In this document: positions 33,805 through 46,597 of the stretch, piece by piece | Layout of the letters: each line of letters begins with the position of its first letter | How positions within the stretch are numbered: position 1 is the stretch's first letter | Source: Niebla homalea | Taxonomy: Eukaryota; Ascomycota; Lecanoromycetes; Lecanorales; Ramalinaceae | DNA length: 64,000 nucleotides | NCBI GenBank assembly: GCA_019925105.1 | Contig: JAHGAU010000014.1 | Location: 248,001 to 312,000 of the forward strand | Direction of reading: 5' to 3' | Translations under genes and position numbers: made by a program | Notes under the pieces: model-generated | What the model saw: only the letters and a program-made list of their open reading frames with translations | Told to the model about the DNA's origin: nothing | The model's database searches: none

Positions 33805-36562
33805 TCAAGCCATCACAGCAGTGTCTGTCCCCACGCCCCGTCTCATTCCGTTTCGCCCTCCCTGATTCCTCCGCTGCGAAGCTGGCTTCGCTAAGGTATA
33901 CCTGTACATCATCACCGTCAGCCTTCTATTTCCCCCCCAACAACTCAGGAAGGGGTAGACAGGCAAGAAAGGGGAAAGACTCACTTCGCAAACGCCCTCG
34001 CCAACGCCTTCTTACAGCTCACCTTTTGGGCCCCCACAAAACTCTCCACCGTGACCGCGATGGCACGATCGACATCCGCACTGGTGCAGTACTCACTCAA
34101 CCGCATCTTGCAAAACGCCTCGGAGATGCGCATCACGGCCTCCAGATGCCTGACCGTGATGGGGAACGCGCCCGTCGCCAGGGATTCACGCCGCATATCC
34201 GCAAACAGGCGCGCCACCTTATCCTGATCGATCTGGTACAATTTGGGCCGGACGTGCTCGCGCGCATAGAGGATGTATTTGCGGAGGAGTTCCTGGGGGA
34301 TCTGCGAGATCCGGGGTTCGCCGTTGTTGGTGTCTTGCTCGCGGATCTCCTGCGCGTGCTCGGCATCCATGGCGGCTTGATTGACGTCGGCCGGGTTGGC
34401 GGAAGGATGGGCGCGGCCGTGGGAGTTGACAACGAAATTGGCTAGGCGTTCGTCTTCGGCGGGGTCGACGGTGTCGCGGACGACGCAGAGGATGTCGAAG
34501 CGGGAAAGGATGGGCTCGGTGAGCTCGACATTCTGGGCGAAGGGGATAGTGCTGTTGTAGCGGCCGCCGATGGGGTTGGCGGCGGCGATGATGGCGCAGC
34601 GGGCTTGGAGGGTGGTGACGATGCCGGCTTTGGAGATGGAGATGGTTTGCTGTTCCATGGCTTCATGGATGGAGGTTCGGTCCTGGTCGTTCATCTTGTC
34701 GAATTCGTCGATCAGGCAGGTGCCTTGGTCGGCGAGCACAAGGGCGCCACCTTCGAGTGTCCACTCTGCAGTGAGCGGGTCTCGTCGCACGGAGGCGGTG
34801 AGACCGACAGCGGAGGCTCCCTGGCCGGTGGCAAAGACGGCGCGGTGGGCAGTCTTTTCGATGTATTTGAGGACTTGCGATTTGGCTGTTCCAGGGTCAC
34901 CGAGCAGGAGAAGGTTGATGTCGCCGCGGATCTTGTGTTTGCCTTGGGCTTCCTTGCTGACGCCGCCAAAGAGCGAGAGGGCCACGGCGGTCTTGATGTC
35001 CGCGTGGCCGTAGATGGATGGGGCGATGGAGTTGACGAGCTTGTCGACGATTTGGGGGTCACGGCTCAGGGCACGGATCTCGCGCTCGTCTTCCTCAGTC
35101 AGTCGGAAACCAGCCAGCTGGTCATGAGACTGGACTACATGGTTGGCTTCGAGGATAGTGGCGAAGACGGGGAAGCCGTTGCGGTTGTTGAGTTGCGCGC
35201 TGTACGCATTACGATAGATGCCAGTCACTTCAATTTCCTCTCCTGGTTTTGCACTGTCAATCAAGTCCCACAAAAGGATGACCTCACGGTGACGCGGCAG
35301 GCGACCAGCAGGAACGGTACCAGGAGATTCTTGCAAGGTGAGCTTTTGGTAATTGCGGTAGATTGTGCGTTCCGAATTGAGGGTGAAGGGGCCGCGAGAT
35401 TGGCAATTCTGGCAATAAGAGATCTTGACCTCGACATTGGATTCCTGTTGAAAAGGACCGAGGGTGACGCCGCATTTGGTACAATCGAAGCGGACATACT
35501 TGAGTTGAGGGAAGACTCCGGTGCGGCGAGTCACTACGCCTGTGACGCGGACAAGGCAGTTGAGATGAGTCTGGCGGAGCTGACGGAGGGTATAGTGGAC
35601 TGGCAGATCGGAGATGCGCACATGAATCTCTGAATGGATCCGCTCGTAGTCTGGGTAATGTAGGAGCGTCACATCCATGGCGACTTGATCGAAGATCTTG
35701 AGCACCTCGGCCGGAGCATTGGCGAGGAAGTAAGCCAAGATGGCCTTCGAGGCTGAGAGATGGTCGTATGAGACTTCGAGAGACTCAGCGTTGACCTCTC
35801 CCAGCGTACGTACTCGAGTACCGTAGACTGATGTTCCATTGTCATCCGTGTATTCGGTCAGGAAACTCTTGAATTCCCGGAAGACGGATCGATATACTGC
35901 GGGCAGGGCAATCCAATCTTGCAAGCTTGAAGCCTTGACATCTTGCAATGTCTCCAAGCTCAATTCTTCATCCATGATGTTGTCATCCATATCCATGTCA
36001 TCGGGGTCTTCATCATACATGCGTCTTTTACGCCGGGGCTGGCGTGACAAGTCCATTTCTTCGTCCTCCTCATCCTGCAAGAAAGCAGGTGCCATACGTC
36101 GCTGCCTTGCCAATTCGCGATCTCTTCTGTTCAAGCGTGCTTCCAATTGTCTTCGATCCGCAGGATTCAAGTCTTCGTAGTCGCCCTCATCATCAATGTC
36201 CAGCCCTTCGTAGTTGTCATTCTCGCGTTTCTTGTAATCACGTTCGAAGTCATCGCGAAACAGGTCAATGCCGTCTTCGTCTTCGGCCATTTCATCGGCA
36301 TCGTCGATGTCGCCGATGAGGTCTCGGTCTGGGTCAAGGCCCTCGTCGTCTTCATCCTCCATGGGGGGCATCATTGGTGGGGAGGATGGCGGTACTATCG
36401 TGGTTCATTAGCACTTCCTTGTGAGGACAGGTAGAGAGTAGAAAATCCGGGAGGTATACAGCTTGATGGTGGTGCTGCTGATGAAGATGGAAGATCATCA
36501 TCTGGTTCTCGCGATCGTTTGCGACCATTTCGAGGGGCTGACCCTCGATTTGCGGCGGACAT
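33805..36562 (-). CDS. MCM2: DNA replication licensing factor MCM2
   Basis: Exons 36562-36460, 36394-33985 and 33901-33805 give 869 residues, matching the family. The start reads MSAANRGSAPRNG. The first intron joins the Ser/Pro head to P-P-S-S-P-P-M-M-P-P. The last intron (GTGAGT...ATGTACAG) is required to produce the expected A-F-A-K-Y-T-L-A. The N-terminus is very acidic, as in all MCM2. A zinc finger (C-T-K-C ... C-Q-N-C, about residues 335-365) is followed by the AAA+ core: Walker A G-D-P-G-T-A-K-S, Walker B L-I-D-E-F-D-K-M and arginine finger S-R-F-D. MCM2 is one subunit of the Mcm2-7 replicative helicase; its N-terminus also binds H3-H4. It shares a 326-bp promoter with the divergent UBR7-like gene, which carries MCB/SCB-like sites. 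Confidence 0.98.
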
Positions 36563-36730
36563 ATTTGGGCGGAGTGGAGAGCTGAAACTATGTTAGAAGA
36601 AATCTAGATCCGTAGTATCACTTAATGACATCCTACCTCATAGATGCAGAAATCCAATATAGAGATTATCTATAGTGACACTGGTAGAAATGGATCCTCG
36701 AACGTGATGATGATGAAAGTTCATCCGTTG

Positions 36731-36763
36731 ACGCGATTCTCAGACGCGTCGTGTTCGCGAAAA
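36731..36763. promoter_or_regulatory. MCB/SCB-like cluster in the MCM2 promoter
   Basis: ACGCGA at 36731, a perfect MluI cell-cycle box ACGCGT at 36744-36749, and TTCGCGAAAA at 36754-36763 (SCB/E2F-like core CGCGAAA) lie within 33 bp, 170-200 bp upstream of the MCM2 start. MBF/SBF binding at G1/S is well established for MCM genes in yeasts. Function here is inferred from sequence. Confidence 0.6.
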
Positions 36764-36888
36764 ACCACTTTAAGAGCTCTCAAGAGGAAGGTCTGCCGAG
36801 CTCTTTTTGGAACCCTTGAAGAATGATGTCCAAGATTAGTCTCCAGCATCAACATCGACTCAAGTGCTAATTTTCAATCAGCAAAACC

Positions 36889-38691
36889 ATGGCCGATATT
36901 CCAGAAGTTCTTACGAGGAATGAAGATGGGACATCGATCCCTCCAGCTGATGAGGCACTCGCCCATGAATCCCAAACTGCCGCCGACTACATCTCCTCCC
37001 AACTTCGCCTCGAGGAAGACGCGCGCGAAGCTCTTCCCTACTCCTTCTCTAGCTGCACTCGTCCTCTCGGTCCACTACGACAAAACCTCTTCGCTTGCCT
37101 AACATGCAATCCTCCCGACTCACCCAACTTCCAGCCCGCAGCGGTCTGCTATTCCTGCAGTATCGCCTGCCATGGCGAACATACACTTGTCGAGCTCTTC
37201 GCCCGCCGCAACTTCACGTGTGATTGCGGTAGCACACGCCTGCCCTCGACCAGTCCATGCACTTTGCGTATTGATCCTACGACGGGAATGAAAGGACCTG
37301 TACACAGTGAAGAGGCCGCCCACGGCAATTCCTACAACCATAATTGTCGAAACAGGTTCTGCGGATGCGGAGAAGAGTATGACGTCAATAATGAGAAGGG
37401 GACAATGTTCCAATGTCTTGGTCTGGTAGGAGAAGATCAAGGCGGCTGTGGAGAGGATTGGTGGCACGCTGAATGTGTAGTTTATGGTGGGGAGGCAGGA
37501 AAGAGGCTCAGGAAGGAGAGGGAAGCAAAAGCGAATCTAGCTGAATTGGAGAAGGAGACTGGCGAGCAGGAGGTGGCCGAAGATCACGCGGCACCACCTC
37601 CTGACTTCCCAGACGAAGACTCGTTTGAGACATTCATTTGTTACAAATGTGTCAATGCTGTTCCATGGATCAAGCCTTACGCCGGCACAGAAGGCTTCCT
37701 GCCTCCACTCTTAGTACGAACAGTACCCACGCCAGTAGGAAACGGACACACTGAGCCGATAGGAAACGCGAACCCCGCCCTGCCCTCAACTCAATCAGAT
37801 GAGAATCCTCACCTCAATGGCACTTCGCGGCTCGATGGCCAATCTGTGACAACAGCCGATCTCCCCATCACCAGCAAAAAGCGCACCGCGGACACTGCGG
37901 ACCTCGAAGCCATCTCCACCTCGACATCCAAGAAACCAAAATCGGACCCCTCCACGCCCTGCCCCCTTTCAACCACTCAATCCACCGCCATGGAAAACCC
38001 CACACCCGCCTTATCAACACCACTTCAGACCTTAAACACCGAAACCACCGAACCTCTCGCCACAAACCCCCGCACCGCCGAACCATTCATAGCTCCCATC
38101 CCTCCCACCCCTTACCACAGCACTCTCCCCTCCGCCCCGTCCACCCTCTTCTCCCTCTTCAGCAACTCCGACTTCCGGTCCCACCTCTGCCGCTGCCTCA
38201 CCTGCTACCCACAGCTCTCCCTCTTTCCTCAACTCCTCGAAGAGGAAGATGAATACCAACCTCCCCTCTCCTCCGCCGCCACCGCCGGCGCCTCCAACGA
38301 AGGAAATTCAGGCTCCAACCGCTCCCTCCTCGAGCGCGGTGAAGCCGCTCTCAGCAACGTGGACAGAGTGAGGGCGATCGAGGGCGTGATGGCGTATAAC
38401 CACCTCAAGGATAAGGTCAAGGGGTTCTTGAAGCCGTTTGCGGAGAGCGGGCAGGCTGTCGGGGCCGAGGATGTGAAGAAGTATTTTGAGAAGCTGAGGG
38501 GGGACGAGGCTGCGGTAAAGGAGGCAGGGGGGAAGCCTGGTGAAGGGGGTGGTGCTGGTGGTGTTGGTGATGGGGGAGAGGGGACTGGGAGGAGGGAGCA
38601 GAGTGGTAAGTCTTTTTCTTCTTCCCCTCATGTTTGTGCTGTTGAGGTTGAGTAGTGAGGGGAATTTCCTAATCGTTATACAGGCTACTGA
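36889..38691 (+). CDS. UBR-box / PHD-finger protein (UBR7/Mlo2-like)
   Basis: Exons 36889-38605 and 38684-38691. The final exon is only 8 nt and encodes the end of a Gly codon, Tyr and stop, giving 574 residues. The UBR box (about residues 60-135) shows the Cys/His pattern: N-L-F-A-C-L-T-C-N, then VCYSCSIACHGEHTLVELF and F-T-C-D-C-G. An atypical PHD finger follows (FCGCGEEYD, C-G-E-D-W-W-H-A-E-C) and ends near F-I-C-Y-K-C-V. Human UBR7 and S. pombe Mlo2 share this order; UBR7 is reported as a histone H2B ubiquitin ligase. The middle is Ser/Thr/Pro-rich with a K-K-R nuclear-signal-like patch. The C-terminal third contains a second Cys-bearing block (C-R-C-L-T-C). It is divergent from MCM2. Confidence 0.92.
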
Positions 38692-40124
38692 ATCATTCGA
38701 GATTTGATATTGGATCTTTTCTTTCCTCGATCGCGTTTGGATCAGGCGGATCTCGGGCAACAAAGGGAGGACCAGGGTTAGGAAGCAAGCAAGCGAAGCA
38801 CCCGCCAGCTTTCCCCCAACCCTCCTTTATGGTGATGCTCTTCACCACCCCCTTTCAATCCTCCGTCACACTTGCAACTTCATATCGAAGATTATCAAAG
38901 ACAAATCTACCACCTGTCTGTCTCAAGACCCCCGTTCCATAAGCATTGACAATAGAGAAAAGAGAATCGTGTTTCCCCATCCGTCCATCCACATCCGCCC
39001 CCCTTTTCCCCTATTCTGTAAAGGAACACAACCCAAACACCCCCCTACCGCCCCTTCCAACCCCTTTATACTCTCACCATCACCCCCCACCCTCCCTCTC
39101 CCCCTCCCTCCCCGTCTCTAGCAGCAACGACCCCCAATCCCATCCATCCATCCATCCACTCTTCAATCTTCAAGCGCACACGCACGTGCCCCCTCCCCAC
39201 GTACCCTCCGTAATAAAAAACTTGCGAGGGGATCCCCAGTCCCGTGTTCCCCAAGTTGTTTTTCTCCCTCCCTCACGGGCGTTGTTAACTTGTCTGTGTG
39301 TATCTACACCTCTCTATATCCAACCATACTAATCACACGGACATCGACATCGACATACTCAATACTTACTTTGGCATATTCTCCGCCCCTGCCCCAATCA
39401 ACTCCCCTCTCTCTAACTTCCCAGGGCCCCCTTACTCCCCAGGGACAAGTTGTTGGGGGGGGGGGGGCGGAAATATTGGTTGACTGTTTTACTTATCATG
39501 ATCAACAGGGGGGTGGTCCAAGCACCGGTTCCCACGTTACTGTCATGATTAACAGGGGGAATCCCCAAAAAAAGCAAAAATATCAATCTGGGAAGGGCTG
39601 GACCTCGATGGTTTTGCTTTCGCTCTCCCCTTACTTGTGCTCCACGGGCTGTTTCCTTTTCCTTTTTTTTTTTTCCAAATAAGTAGGTGGTTAGAATAAA
39701 AAAGGTCTTCATCTTCCACCAATGCTTGTGAGAAGGACGACTATTTGGGGACTCTGCCGTGGCTTTTTCATTGAAATTGTAAGCTATGCTGTGTCAGGAT
39801 GAGATGTGATTTTTAACAAAATACTAGTAATCGTTCATCCGAGAGGACAAGGGGGGGAATGGTAATCGGATCTACATGTAGCAAGAAGCCCCTAAACGCT
39901 GACATGAAAAGCTGCTGCAACTCCAGACTCCGTTCGCTCCACTTGATTTTTGGGCATTACCTCGCTGACAGCGACGCTACATTGGTTGCCACGTCGAAAA
40001 GCCCAGCGACAGCTGTGAACCTCAGCCAAATATCCTTAGCAGCGCCTGGCTAAAGACGATCTCATCAGCCATTCTCGCAATTTCCCCCCTCGCAACCCCA
40101 GGTAACCCCCCATTTGAGCCATGT
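38692..40124. other. intergenic, low complexity
   Basis: CT-rich tracts, a (CATC)n run near 39140-39160, a G-run near 39455 and a T-run near 39665. No gene is supported. Confidence 0.5.
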
Positions 40125-41854
40125 CTAGTGCAAACCAAAGATCTTCTTCTTCCTGCCCCTTCCCCTATCAGCTTCAGCCGGCTCGAGGCTGGCCTGGACG
40201 GGGTTCGATTCGACATTAACACCGTGCTTGTCAATGCCCATCACTTGTCTCGCTTTGGCAGTCTCCTCACTATGCGATCGTTTGTGCGAGGAGACTCCCT
40301 TGCGCAGAATCGCAGTGCCAAGGATGGTCCTATCTGACATGCTTGTGGAGGCACTAGAAGGGGATGTTGGCACATCTTCCTCCTTCGTTGGTGGTGTGGG
40401 AGGTCCAACTTCTTCCCAGTCATCGGGATCTGCTCTGTCACCATTGGGTGATTTTGTAGGTTCCGCCGGCGTCGAAGCTAGAAGGGTGAATTCCTGCGAG
40501 AAGTCTTGGGTAAAGTCTTGAGTGAAGCCCTTGAAGTCCCGGTCAGAGGCGGTACTTGGCTGGGTGGTATTCGGTGTGATGGTGGGAGGTGAGGAAGTTG
40601 GAGGTGTGGATAGACTCTGCCTCTCGCTCAGGACGGAGATGGCCCGGTCTGCCGCCAATGCAGACATGCGTCCGATCGTGTCTTCGAGTACAGCCTCTCG
40701 ATCCTCTGGCATCATTATTCTCCGATCGTCGACAATTGCCAGCACCTTCATGCATTGACTCGCGATGCGGATCCACTCGGCTCTCAATTCCTCCTCACAT
40801 GTCTCTAAGCATCGGATCCATTCCATGTCGTCACGAAGTCTCATGAAATGGTGGCTGATGTGCATCAAGCACCAGTCCTTCAGCTGCGAGTTGTAGGCTT
40901 CTCGACTTGCAAAGATCACGCCAGCCAGCGAAGGCAGCATGGAGGAGTAGACAAATCGATTACTTCCCACCAAAGCTTCATATGCCATGTCGTGTAGATG
41001 CCATAGGTCCATATGGTGTGTCATTCTGCATAGTCGTACTAGCACCATGATCCGTTCGAGGGTATGATACCGATAGTGGACGTGGATCCGAAGTATGGTC
41101 AGATTGAATCGCTCGGGACCTTCCTCGAGGTAGCGTTTCACAAGATCAAAGACGCTGGCCGGCTCATGTATGAAGGTTATGAGCATGGAACAGTGGGGCC
41201 GGTAGGAGCTTGATTGGAAGAATTTCTGGAAGTATGGTGAGCGCGATAGGCCAGAGCGAGTAATCCTGAAGATTCGTGGACCCGCCGAGTTGGCGCCGTC
41301 AGGGCACCGGATGGTGATCTCTTCGCCGTCGAACAAGGGCGAGGATGGCCTGGGATGCACAAAAAGAGGTTAGTTGTAAGTCCACAAAAGAGATCAAGCG
41401 ATATTGGATGTTCTGTGTTCACGTCGTGCAGAAAACGGCCTTTAACGCGGGCTGGATTCCCAGCAGCAATAGTGTTTCAAAGTGGCCCGCTTCAGTGATA
41501 GCGCCGTTATGACATATGATGAGTGAATGAGAGCCACATGGTAACGAAAGGACGAGTGAATCATCCAGGGCGAACAACAGGTGCCACTTACCCTTGCCTA
41601 ATCACCCTTTTTTCGTATTCGTCCTGTGTCACTTGCGGCTGGCTGAGGAAGTGCAGTGGCCCGTCATGATACTTGAGCAGTGGAAGTGGAGGCACCATGA
41701 CAAATGGCACTTGAAGTGAGCTTTCATTATCTTCATCGATTGCTTCCATCACTCGGGCTTCGGTGTCCTTGTATGGAAGAACGAAAAGATCTGCAAAGTC
41801 CACTAGGGACATGGGGAGAAATAGCGCGGATTGAGGATCAGATGCACTGAACAA
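40125..41854 (-). CDS. BTB/POZ-like domain protein
   Basis: Two exons, 41854-41592 and 41349-40125, separated by a 242-nt intron (GTAAGT...CATCCCAG) and matched in phase, give 495 residues. The intron is long for this window. If the first exon belongs elsewhere, the second opens with its own ATG at 41360. Residues 90-170 look like a BTB fold: E-E-I-T-I-R-C-P-D-G, then F-R-I-T-R-S-G-L-S-R-S-P-Y-F-Q-K-F-F. A helical BACK-like stretch follows (residues 170-330). The C-terminal 130 residues are Ser/Thr/Pro-rich. Fungal BTB-only proteins are numerous, and some are cullin-3 adaptors. No specific role can be read here. Confidence 0.7.
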
Positions 41855-42286
41855 GAAAGCGCAATGGGACGCGAAGCCAGATTTGGTCAGGGTGGAGAAG
41901 CTCGCGATTGACGACCGGAGAATGATGGTCGTTACTTTATGCCAAGAGATATCCGCTCAATAGTGATGTATTCGTCTTCGTGGCTGCCATGTGGTGGTGA
42001 TGAGCTGCCAAACAAACTTTACATTAGAAATCTCTTGCTGGAGCACTCCAAATCATTCCTGCACTCAAATAGAAAGGGTTTCATGCTTTGGAACGGTCAA
42101 ACATATCATTATGCAATCACCTTTGTCAGGAGGGGGATAATCCGTCCCCAATCTTACGCTGCAACACTTTAGACAGCCCTTGGATTTGCAAAGAATTTCT
42201 CCCCTCACGCATGAATTCATCCTCCGATGTGGGCCACGTGCACTAGAAGTATGAATTCATCAAAATCACAAACCGTATTCAACCCA
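41855..42286. other. intergenic
   Basis: No gene is supported. Confidence 0.5.
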
Positions 42287-43410
42287 TCAGGATTTCGGCT
42301 TTGGCTTGAAAAGGGCCTCCTGAGTATCATACCCATACTTCAAATCAAAGTGCCAGTAGTTCGCAGTCGTCGGCTTGGCCACCAACCATGCTTCATCCAG
42401 CGCCTGGATCACTTCTTCCGGCAACGGCCCCTTCTCCAAATCATCAAGATTGCTCTTCAGTTGATCCAAACTGCTGACCCCCAAGATGATTCCATCACGA
42501 CCCCCATCCTGCATCTTCAACGCCGAGTGATACTTACACCACCGCAGAGCAATCTCAATCAGGGTCAATTTGTGCTTTTGAGCCACGGGCTCAATGATTC
42601 GTAGAGCATCGAAGGTGGCGTCTTTGAAGTATCGTCCGCGGTACATGGCACCCGACGCAGCAGTATCGCTGTATCGACCTTCCTTAGGCACATCCTTGGA
42701 TTTGATCTTACCGGAGAAGAGCCCACCTGCGAGTGGATTGTAGACAACAACATCAATGCCGTATCTGTGACAAGCTATTATGGTTTCGGATTCCAGTGAC
42801 CGTGCTGTATGCCATCTCATCAGTCATCAAGTCTTGCGCGGTGCTAGCGTTGAAGTAAGAGGGACATACTTATCGCATTGTACATCCCCTGGTAGATCGT
42901 CGGCCTCACCCATCCCCTCTCCTTACACATTGTCACAATCTCCGCCACCTCAAACGCTGTGTAATTGCTCAGGCCGAGCTGCACAAACTTCCCTTCCCTG
43001 TGCAGCTTATCACATTCCTCCAGCGTCTCCTCAAAAGGCGTGTTCCTATCTGGGCCATGCAGGTAGAATATATCCACACAATCCGTCTCCAGCTCCTTCA
43101 GGCTCTTCTCCAGCTCCCTTCGCAAAACCTCGGGCTTATGCGTCACGCTGGGGGGCTTTGGGTAGCATTTCGTGGCCAAGGTCAGTCCTCGCTTTTTCCA
43201 TTGCCCAACGCTGGCCGTCCAATTCTCCTGCTCGCCACCTATGTAGTTGCGCGCGGTGTCGACTTCGTTGTCACCGCGCGACTGCAGGTGATCTAGGCAG
43301 GCGGTGTAGTCTTCCTTGGAGGTGATGCGAGCCCCGGCGGAGGGGGTGGGGCCGAAGGTCATGAGACCGAGGATGACGCGAGAGGTGGGGGATTGGGTTG
43401 CGATATTCAT
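42287..43410 (-). CDS. aldo-keto reductase (AKR7/aflatoxin-aldehyde-reductase-like)
   Basis: Exons 43410-42870 and 42804-42287 with a 65-nt intron (GTATGT...CATACAG) join Y-N-A-I to T-R-S-L-E, giving 352 residues, the usual size of this (beta/alpha)8 family. The tetrad can be placed: Asp in E-V-D-T-A-R, Tyr in R-N-Y-I-G-G, Lys in L-A-T-K-C-Y and His in Y-L-H-G-P-D. The C-terminal NADPH-binding part carries G-V-S-S-L-D-Q-L. AKRs reduce aldehydes and ketones with NADPH in the cytosol. The closest class by motif is AKR7, whose members handle aflatoxin dialdehyde and succinic semialdehyde. The natural substrate is unknown and no biosynthetic cluster is seen around it. Confidence 0.94.
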
Positions 43411-46178
43411 GGTGGCGGTCGTGACTTGGATTATTCGTTACGGGAGCGGACTTCCTTGATTGAATGGGTTTTGGGATTGGGGATGGAGAAGACAAGAAGT
43501 GGAAGGACTCCTTGATTGACTTTCAGCAAACGTCACAAGGGGCGGCATTTGAGGAGGCGGTCGATTGCCGTCCGCCCGACCCCCTTTTTTGCCTCCTGGG
43601 AAGATTCACGGGATTGACAGCGTCCTGTTTATTCTCCGCTCTCCAACACGGTCAAGCATGATGGTGCTAGGATTCAACGTCAGCTTTAGATAGCTCGCGG
43701 CCATGCCTACAACGTGATCAGGTGAGCGTTTGAGAAGGTATGCCAGAGGCCTACAAGTCTGACTGAACCTTGCATGTAAGTCCTTGTCTAGAGGTAGATC
43801 TTCTCTATTACCTTGCTCTTAGCAAGCAGAATGCCATGCACATATTACATGCGAGTACCTGGCTGGCATCTATTTTACCCTTGACGAAAATGACCAATTT
43901 CTGAATACCATTGCTGAAGAATTTGATGGCTATGCTTCTTGTCGCTATTCACGTCTAGGTGTTCTCCTGACGTCCAATGAGATCATTTACGTACTGTTGG
44001 CCGTGTAGTGATCATGATCGAAAGTACAAGATCGTAGATTTTGCCTTTCATGATCTCGATAGCAGCCCCGTGCAATGCACAAGTAGTTCAGTGCTATCAC
44101 ATTTTCATTTATATTGCACCGAGCGACAGTCATCTGGATTATCCTGAAGGCTTGCGAAAGCAGAGAGCAACATATTACCGGCGATCTCACCTGAGTTGTG
44201 TTGAAGGATGGGACAGTCTTCTCTCCTCATCCACGAAGAGGGGGTGGAGGTGGCTCTCCGAGGTTGCTGAGTGGTGTCCTGTAGAAATCCTTAGGGCTGA
44301 TCGTCGACAGAGCTTTTATCAAGCGGCGATAATCCCCGAATTCTAGACGCAGAAAGAGCACCAATTTCCAGCCTTGATACAATAAACCCGTCGACAGACG
44401 TATTCTATATCCAAGTCCCGGCAGAAAGTAGTATGATACAAGGCACAATGGGCGCACCCTGACATTCAAACCCTCCTAGATCGACGTTCCACTCTGTTTC
44501 TCTCATGTCTCATGGAGCCAGGTTTTATGATGACTCAGGGTAACCCATCAACATCTTATTCGCCATTTGCTTCCCTCCGTCCAATATCAGCCAAGGACCT
44601 CTTCTAGCGTTGTCGAGTTTGCACCAGCACCTCTGCATAATCTTCTGACCAACTTCTATCGTCTCCAGAGAACTCCAGTCTGTTGACTCCAGAATTGCAA
44701 CTGTGCTCGGCCAACTCTGCCGAGGTGTAGCCGAATATCAAAATATTGCCACCCACGTGCCTGGCTGTCCCAAAGCGGTAATCTTTCACCATCACCACCG
44801 CGACGATGGTGACACTTGTCCCACACCTTTCCTCTTCCAGAAAAAATCTCTTGTCCTCCAGCGTCGAATCAGGGAGGACGTCTGAATTGCCTTTTTGGGG
44901 TTGGTGCCATTGTTTCCACAACTTGACACGCACAACGCAGCCACGTCCACGAACACTGATTATGGTCAATGTGGCGATGACGATGCATGCCTTATTGACG
45001 CACTCATGCTCTCCGTATGTTCCCGAACCATAATGGCGATCAGAGGTACACAATTTTTTCCTGGTCGACATGTGCAATTGTCATCTCGATCTTTCTTCAA
45101 GATGAACCGCTTTGTTTGCGAAGCAAGTCACAACTTCGGTCGCAAGAATCGTGAATAAAGGTTTGAACAAAGGCTACAAATCCATAGTTTTCCAGGGCTG
45201 GTACAACGACCAGGAGCTTCGAGCAATATAGGGAGGAATCTCCCGCCAATATCCCAAGTAGCATGGGTCAACGCTCACAAGGCCTTTGACCTACTATGTT
45301 GACTGTTGCGGTACGTGTTGAGCCGCCCAATCACAGCTGAGAGGATGTGAAGCATGAAGTATTCAACATAGGTGCTTAAAGTCTTGCAGCTCCCTACACT
45401 TTTGCTCGTAGGATAATAGGAGGAAACTCAAATGCTGAGATAGGAGAATCAGGAGATACCATAATCTGCTGCGACAGAAAAACAGCCTCATAGGGAGCGA
45501 AGTCCACCTCTTACTAGCATACACTTTCTGTAAAACCAATCTACAGACTTGTCTGCCTCAAAGCACCGCACATCAATAGTACCAACAGAATACAACAGCG
45601 TTCGCATGAATATCGCAAGAAAGGGCAAATCTTCAAATGACGTCACCCCGATTCTGGTGTGTTTACTTCCACGCGCATCAGCGACCTGCTCTTAACTACT
45701 TCTTCCAACCTATGTCTCTACTAATCCGATAACACAAAATCATTCCTCTCCCCAAATCCATCCTCTTTCAGAACACATACACGGCGACGATCGCTACATC
45801 CTACCTGTAATCCTATCGGCATCCAATCAATTTCCCCCCTTTTCCACTCGCCAAGAATACCAAGCCCGCAGAAACCTGCTGGCTGCTGCAACCAAGACCT
45901 AGATTGGGAGCGACATCTTGATTTCCTCCTGCAACGACCCATCCTCTTCTCGAAACAAAGCCCCCCCTGCCCTCTCGACAAAACACTACAGAATTTTCCA
46001 CATCACCAACCTGCTCTCGAAAACCTTTCACGAGGCCAGAAGAAGCGATTCGTATCCAAAAAGATCTTCACAGACCGGCATCAAACACGCTTTCGCGCCC
46101 AACGAACGCCTTATCTACCCACACCCTTTTTGCTTGATCCAGTAATCCCATCAATCAATCAATCAATCCAATCAAATC
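43411..46178. other. 2.8-kb stretch without a clear gene
   Basis: The longest frame is 157 codons on the minus strand (44604-45077), without known domains. Around 46140-46170 are four to five ATCA repeats directly before the small frame at 46179. Nothing else is supported. Confidence 0.45.
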
Positions 46179-46597
46179 ATGGGCGATTTCCACGTCGCTC
46201 ACCGCGTAAGCTTGCTCCCTTTGCCCCCCATCCATCCGTTCATCCATTCCATCCACGCACTCATCTCTCTCCCCCCCTCTCGTCCCAATTTTTCCGGCCC
46301 TTTCTTCCCCTCCCAACCCTTTCATCCCCTCGCCCCATCAACCCACGTCCCTCCGCGCTCTTTCCCAGCGGACTGCAAATCTCTCTTTCCTTGGCCCTAC
46401 CACCTCCTCCCCACTTCCTTCCAACCATCCCCACCTCTACGTCCCCACACGCACACACACACGAAAGCCCCTTTCGCTGACTTACCCCGTAGATGCACCA
46501 ATACACGCTCATCCCACGGGTCCTGTACGTCCGCCGGTGGGGGCTGAAGCGCTGGAGCCTGGCGTTTGGGAAGAGTGGGCGGGTGACTTATTCCTAG
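46179..46597 (+). CDS. putative 43-residue protein, two exons
   Basis: ATG at 46179 in the context CAATCAAATCATGG opens nine codons (MGDFHVAHR). They end exactly at GTAAGC; an acceptor CCCGTAG with a CTGAC branch (about 46478) starts a second exon at 46493-46597. The result is a 43-residue basic protein rich in Arg, Trp and Tyr (R-V-L-Y-V-R-R-W-G-L-K-R-W). It has no Cys and no signal peptide. Splice signals and phase are clean and the 5' leader is CT-rich like an expressed gene. I do not recognise the product, so a non-coding transcript is equally possible. Confidence 0.3.

Noticed and set aside
34605..35633. 342-codon plus-strand frame
   Set aside because: It is antisense to MCM2, whose reading frame is certain; it mirrors MCM2 codon bias.
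44604..45077. 157-codon minus-strand frame as a gene
   Set aside because: No homologous motif, no introns or promoter signals noticed; kept only as an unassigned frame in the intergenic note.
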